Shown: piece by piece, positions 6,185 to 9,565 of the stretch
Numbering within the stretch: the first letter of the stretch is position 1
Layout of the letters: the number at the start of each line of letters is the position of its first letter
Assembly (NCBI GenBank): GCA_022842805.1
Contig: JALHOX010000162.1
Span: 1 to 9,565, forward strand
Origin: Phycisphaerae bacterium
GTDB taxonomy: Bacteria; Planctomycetota; Phycisphaerae; UBA1845; Fen-1342
Direction: 5' to 3'
DNA length: 9,565 bases
Program-made: the position numbers and the translations under genes
The notes under the pieces: generated by a model
Seen by the model: the letters and a program-made list of their open reading frames with translations, nothing else
What the model was told of the DNA's origin: nothing
Database searches by the model: none

Positions 6185-7984
6185 ATGAAAGCGTTTCTCG
6201 GATCTCGAAGGGTGCAGCTTCGTCACAGCCGCCGCGGCGCCGTTGTGGTTCAGGTCGCCGTCATGTCGACCCTGATTATGGGAATGGGCGCGCTGACGAT
6301 CGACATCGGTGCGATGTATGTGACGCAGGCCGAACTGCAGGCGGCTGCCGACTCGGCCGCATTGGCGGCCGCGGCGCGTCTGGGCGGGTCGGATGGAGGC
6401 GTTTCGCCGCAGGATCTGGCGCGCGAGTCGGCGATGGAGTTCGCCGAGCGCCATCGTCTGGGGCGCTACGGCCTGCAGATGGACCCGAACGACGTCGAGT
6501 TCGGACGAGCGACCTTTGACGCGTCGAGCGGGCGCTTCGACTTCACGCCGCAAAGCAGCGGCAACGTCGACTCGATCCGCGTGACGGCGCGGCGGTCGAC
6601 CGGGTCGAGCAACGGGGCGCTGCCGATGACCTTCGCCAACATTTTCGGCTTCTCGTCGAAGGATCTGTGGGCGAACGCGACGGCGACGCTAATCCCGCGC
6701 GACATCTCGGTGGTGATCGACCTGTCGGGGTCGATGACCTACGACAGCGAGATGATGTACTGGAACCGCACCGACGGCGGCTTTGCCAACACGCGCGACA
6801 TCTGGGCCGCGCTCAACGGACCCGAGCCGGATCGGCCTTACATGCCGGGCAGCGAGCTGGAGACCGAGTATGCCAGCGACACCGGGCCGACCTACGGCAA
6901 CATGACCGAGTGGGGCACTCCGCTGTTGCCGGGCAGCTACAGCGCAACGAGTGATCCGGGCCTCTTCTACATCAAGAAGGGCAGCTCGATCAACGGCACG
7001 ACGCTCACGGCGCTGCAGACGAAGCTGCAGACCCGCGGCTACAACGCCGCCGAGCAGAGTGCGCTGGTGGGCAACCTGAACAGCAACGACAACACGACTT
7101 CCAACTGGCAGAACCGTGCCGGCGTGTTGCTGGGGCTGGCGACGTGGCGCAGCGGCAAGGCCGGCTCGACCATGGGCTCGGGCGGCGACGGCGACAACCT
7201 GGTCGAAAACGCCGAAGTGACCTGGAATGCGGCGCCTTCGGGGTGCACCTGGAATTGGCGCAATTACGTCGACTGGGTGCAGGCCAGCGCATCGGACCAC
7301 AACTACCGCGCGATATCGAGCAACACGGGCTTCCGCTATCGCTACGGGTTGAAGACGATGACCGATTTCATCATCGACGATCGGCCGAGCAATTCGCAGT
7401 CCAACATGCTGTGGGCTACGCCGCAGCAGCCGCTGCGAGCGGTGAAGGACGCCGTCCAGACGCTGGCCGACACCATCGACGCGCTGGACAGCCCGGATCA
7501 GCTCTCGCTGGAGACCTTCGGCACGACCTCGGTGCATGAGATCAACCTGAGCGAGACGCTGCAGCAGGTGCCCACGCGGCTGTATCAGCGTCAGGCGGCG
7601 CACTTCAACGGCACGACGAACATCGGTGCGGGCATTACCCGCGCGATCAATGAGTTGAAGTCGGCCCGTGCGCGTCCGGTCGCCAAAAAGGTCATCGTGC
7701 TGATGTCCGACGGCGTGCCGAACGTGAACGAAGGCGGCGCCTATGACGTGGCCGGCGGCCGCGCCTATGCGATCGCGGCGGCCGAGGCGGCGGCCGATGA
7801 GGGCATGGTGATTTACGCCGTCAGCGTCGGATATGGCGCCGATCGCCCGCTGATGCAGGAGATTGCGTCGGCGACGGGCGGGCAGGAGTTTTTCGCCAGC
7901 GGTAGTCCGGAAGAGTACACCGAGCAGTTGGAACAGATCTTCCGTGCGCTCGGCGGTCGTCGTCCGGTGGCGCTGATCGAGTAG
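6185..7984 (+). CDS. TadG-like Flp pilus-assembly protein with von Willebrand factor A domain
   Basis: The 599-residue product has the N-terminal Tad module: a basic start with RRG at 16-18, one membrane segment at about 19-45, and then the typical TQAELQAAADSAALAAAARL (47-66). This anchors the protein in the inner membrane with the rest outside the cytoplasm. A beta-rich region (75-170) leads to a vWA domain. Its metal-binding MIDAS residues are D179, S181 and S183 (DLSGS), T478 in GTTNIGAG and D509 in LMSDG. Between the first motif and the first vWA helix (PLRAVKDAVQTLADTID, from 416) lies an insertion of about 230 residues (187-415), rich in W, N, S, T and G. TadG-like proteins help assemble or anchor adhesive Flp pili; a vWA domain suggests ligand binding or adhesion. 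The start is fixed by a strong ribosome-binding site. A CpaE gene follows on the same strand, which supports a tad locus. Confidence 0.88.
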   Translation: MKAFLGSRRVQLRHSRRGAVVVQVAVMSTLIMGMGALTIDIGAMYVTQAELQAAADSAALAAAARLGGSDGGVSPQDLARESAMEFAERHRLGRYGLQMDPNDVEFGRATFDASSGRFDFTPQSSGNVDSIRVTARRSTGSSNGALPMTFANIFGFSSKDLWANATATLIPRDISVVIDLSGSMTYDSEMMYWNRTDGGFANTRDIWAALNGPEPDRPYMPGSELETEYASDTGPTYGNMTEWGTPLLPGSYSATSDPGLFYIKKGSSINGTTLTALQTKLQTRGYNAAEQSALVGNLNSNDNTTSNWQNRAGVLLGLATWRSGKAGSTMGSGGDGDNLVENAEVTWNAAPSGCTWNWRNYVDWVQASASDHNYRAISSNTGFRYRYGLKTMTDFIIDDRPSNSQSNMLWATPQQPLRAVKDAVQTLADTIDALDSPDQLSLETFGTTSVHEINLSETLQQVPTRLYQRQAAHFNGTTNIGAGITRAINELKSARARPVAKKVIVLMSDGVPNVNEGGAYDVAGGRAYAIAAAEAAADEGMVIYAVSVGYGADRPLMQEIASATGGQEFFASGSPEEYTEQLEQIFRALGGRRPVALIE

Positions 7985-8005
7985 TCCGAGAACCGCAACC
8001 AACCT

Positions 8006-8074
8006 GCACCCGTCCGGAGTTCGTCGACTGGTAATCGGCTCACCCCCGATCCCAGCCGATGACTGGACGGGTGC
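8006..8074 (+). repeat. Long-range 10-bp inverted repeat bracketing the terminator loop
   Basis: GCACCCGTCC (8006-8015) is exactly complementary to GGACGGGTGC (8065-8074), extendable by a G-U and a C-G pair. Inside it ATCGGCT (8034-8040) pairs with AGCCGAT (8054-8060). The inner helix uses the 5' arm of the terminator at 8053-8085, and the outer helix uses its loop and first 3' base. The helices can therefore compete with the terminator. Confidence 0.5.
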
Positions 8075-8085
8075 GGCTGTTTTTT
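8053..8085 (+). terminator. Intrinsic terminator or attenuator between the TadG-like gene and cpaE
   Basis: CAGCCG (8053-8058) pairs with CGGCTG (8074-8079), with a 15-nt loop, followed directly by six T (8080-8085). It lies 68 nt after the TadG-like stop codon and 86 nt before the cpaE start. The six-T tract makes this the best intrinsic terminator in the window. Because it sits inside a pilus operon and has competing helices, partial readthrough or attenuation is likely. Confidence 0.6.
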
Positions 8086-8171
8086 GCCGCCAAGACCGGC
8101 AGGGCGAAGAGCCCGACCACGGGGCCGCGACCGAAGCGCGGACCTGAGGGTCCGAGAAGGGCACACGACAC

Positions 8172-9425
8172 GTGAGCGACACGATCCGCGTCATCGTGGT
8201 GAACACGGACGAGGAGGCGAAGCCGGAGCTTCGCCACCACCTGCTTTGCATTCCGGGCGTCAAGATCGTCGCTGAGGTCGACGAGGCGCTCTTTTTGCCG
8301 CAGGCGTTGGCGCAGTTTCCGTGCGAAGTCCTGCTCGTACACCTCGATCCTGCGCCCGCAGCGATCATGGATGTGGTCGCGCCTCTCCTGGAAGCGCACA
8401 AGGACGAATTCGTCGCGATCGGCATGACCGAAGATCGCGACGCCGAGCTCGTCATGCGGGCTATGCGGGCCGGCATGCGTGAACTGCTCTGGAAGCCATT
8501 CCCGCCCGAACAACTCACCGAGATTATGGGCCGCGCTCGGGCCAACTCGCCCAAGACCGCCCAGCGCGTCGGCAAGCTCGTGCCGGTCGTCTCGGCCAAC
8601 GGCGGCGCGGGGGCGACGACCGTCGCCACCAATCTGAGCGTCGAACTGGCCCAGCTCGACAACTGGGCCGGCCAGCCCAACCCGGGCAAAAAGCCAAAGG
8701 TCGCGGTCGTCGATCTCGACTTCCGCTATGGCCAGGTTTCGATGTTCCTGGACGCCCAGCCCACTCACACCATCGCCGATTTGTGCGAGTCGCCGGAGCA
8801 TCTGGAGCCGGCCCTCATCGACCGCGCGATGTTCAAGCATCCGACCGGGGTGCATGTCCTGGCCCACCCGCCGGACATTGAGCAGGCCGAGCGCATCACC
8901 GCCGCCAATTGCGCCGGAGCGCTGGCGGCGCTCCAGGAAAACTACGACTTCGTGATCGTCGATGGGCCGGTGCGTTTCGATCACACGGCGCGGGCGGTCT
9001 TCGACATGACCGACGTTTACCTGCTGGTGCTGCAGTTGCTGGTGCCGTCGGTGCGCAGTGCGGATCGCTATCTGAATGAGCTGAAGCGCTGCGGCTACAA
9101 CCTCGATCGCATTCGCATGGTCTGCAACCGCGTCGGTCGCGAGGTCGCTTACCTCGAACCGACCGACGTCGAGGCGACGCTGAAGCGCAAGCTCAACTGG
9201 CACCTGCCCGACGAGTGGAAGTTCGCCGCGACCAGCGTGAACGTCGGCCAGTCGCTGTTCGAGTTCGCGCCCAAGTCGAAGCTGCGCCTGGCCTATCGCC
9301 AGATCGCGCTCGACATCGCGGGCGTCGCCGGCGACTCGAATTTCCAGGCCGACGCGTCCGATGCGCCGGCCAAGGCCGAAAGCCCCAAGAAGGGCGGCTT
9401 CTTCTCGATCTTTAACAAGGGCTAG
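8172..9425 (+). CDS. cpaE: CpaE/TadZ-type pilus localisation ATPase with receiver-like domain
   Basis: The 417-residue product starts at GTG 8172, with GAGAAGG 11 nt upstream. Residues 5-120 form a response-regulator receiver-like fold: D13/E14 after strand 1, T86, and K108-P109 (LLWKPF). The usual phospho-acceptor Asp appears replaced by H57 (EVLLVHLDP). Residues 135-390 form a ParA/MinD-like ATPase domain: P-loop SANGGAGATT (141-150), VAVVDLDFRYG (177-187; D181, D183) and Walker B FVIVDGP (260-266). Both P-loop lysines of the MinD type are missing. In Flp pilus systems CpaE/TadZ places the secretion machinery at the cell pole and recruits other Tad proteins. The C-terminal tail (391-417) is Ala/Lys/Pro-rich and ends GGFFSIFNKG. 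It lies between a TadG-like gene and a probable cpaF, so membership of a tad operon is well supported; whether it hydrolyses ATP is open. Confidence 0.9.
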   Translation: MSDTIRVIVVNTDEEAKPELRHHLLCIPGVKIVAEVDEALFLPQALAQFPCEVLLVHLDPAPAAIMDVVAPLLEAHKDEFVAIGMTEDRDAELVMRAMRAGMRELLWKPFPPEQLTEIMGRARANSPKTAQRVGKLVPVVSANGGAGATTVATNLSVELAQLDNWAGQPNPGKKPKVAVVDLDFRYGQVSMFLDAQPTHTIADLCESPEHLEPALIDRAMFKHPTGVHVLAHPPDIEQAERITAANCAGALAALQENYDFVIVDGPVRFDHTARAVFDMTDVYLLVLQLLVPSVRSADRYLNELKRCGYNLDRIRMVCNRVGREVAYLEPTDVEATLKRKLNWHLPDEWKFAATSVNVGQSLFEFAPKSKLRLAYRQIALDIAGVAGDSNFQADASDAPAKAESPKKGGFFSIFNKG

Positions 9426-9495
9426 TGGTTGTTTGCGATGCGGCGCCCCGGGTTGGGCCGCTCGCCGGGATTGCGAAAGGAACGGGTGAGCTGCG

Positions 9496-9565
9496 ATGGG
9501 ATTGTTCGCTAAAGCCAAGCCGATTGTTGCCCCCGCCATCGCCAAGCCGTCGGCGGCGCCCAGCG
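9496..9565 (+). CDS. Start of a gene cut by the right edge, probably CpaF/TadA secretion ATPase
   Basis: An ATG at 9496 opens a frame to the window end (23 codons), starting MGLFAKAKPIVAPAIAKPSA. It begins 70 nt after the cpaE stop, with GGGTGAG 5 nt upstream. The visible part is a low-complexity Ala/Lys/Pro linker without a diagnostic domain. CpaF-type ATPases often begin MGLF and usually follow cpaE, so the call rests on position and the first residues only. Confidence 0.5.
   Translation, partial: MGLFAKAKPIVAPAIAKPSAAPS

Noticed and set aside
6689..8689. 666-residue open frame on the minus strand
   Set aside because: It is antisense to the vWA and cpaE genes and has Arg-rich, motif-free composition; it is open because of the high GC content.
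8040..9545. 501-residue open frame on the minus strand
   Set aside because: It mirrors the codons of cpaE, shows no domain, and has no ribosome-binding site that would favour it.

Overview
The window looks like GC-rich chromosomal DNA, most likely from a planctomycete-type bacterium. The suggestion rests on GC-rich codon use throughout, a Tad-pilus locus opened by a large von Willebrand protein, a CpaE that lacks its P-loop lysines, and many loosely grouped secreted hydrolases and uncharacterised metallopeptidases. This is inference: there is no rRNA or other marker. No tRNA, CRISPR array, insertion sequence or integrase was seen.

Left part, minus strand (1-2323). Reading in the direction of transcription, the genes are an MNT-type nucleotidyltransferase (2323-2021), an unrecognised 107-residue protein 37 nt downstream (1984-1661), an atypical SDR/NDUFA9-like NAD(P)-binding protein (1560-625), and a metallopeptidase-like protein with an HELAH motif that runs off the left edge (594-1). 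The nucleotidyltransferase and the unknown small protein have the layout of a MNT-HEPN toxin-antitoxin pair, but the partner does not look like HEPN.

Middle (2450-5994). A secreted HELVH/EGLA metallopeptidase (minus) and an AraC-family regulator (plus) are divergent. Their shared upstream region holds a 16-bp dyad that could be an operator. The regulator is followed by a serine hydrolase of the beta-lactamase/penicillin-binding-protein fold with a twin-arginine-like signal peptide. Hairpins without U-tracts sit at or next to several stop codons.

Right part (6185-9565, plus strand). This is the start of a tad (Flp pilus, tight adherence) operon: a TadG-like protein whose vWA domain is split by an insertion of about 230 residues, a CpaE/TadZ-type ATPase, and the first 23 codons of a gene that by position is probably the CpaF/TadA secretion ATPase. 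A hairpin with a six-T tract lies between the TadG-like and cpaE genes. It can compete with two other inverted repeats, so it may be a plain terminator or an attenuator. Together these genes would build and localise an adhesive type IVc pilus. The genes to the left have no visible functional link to it.
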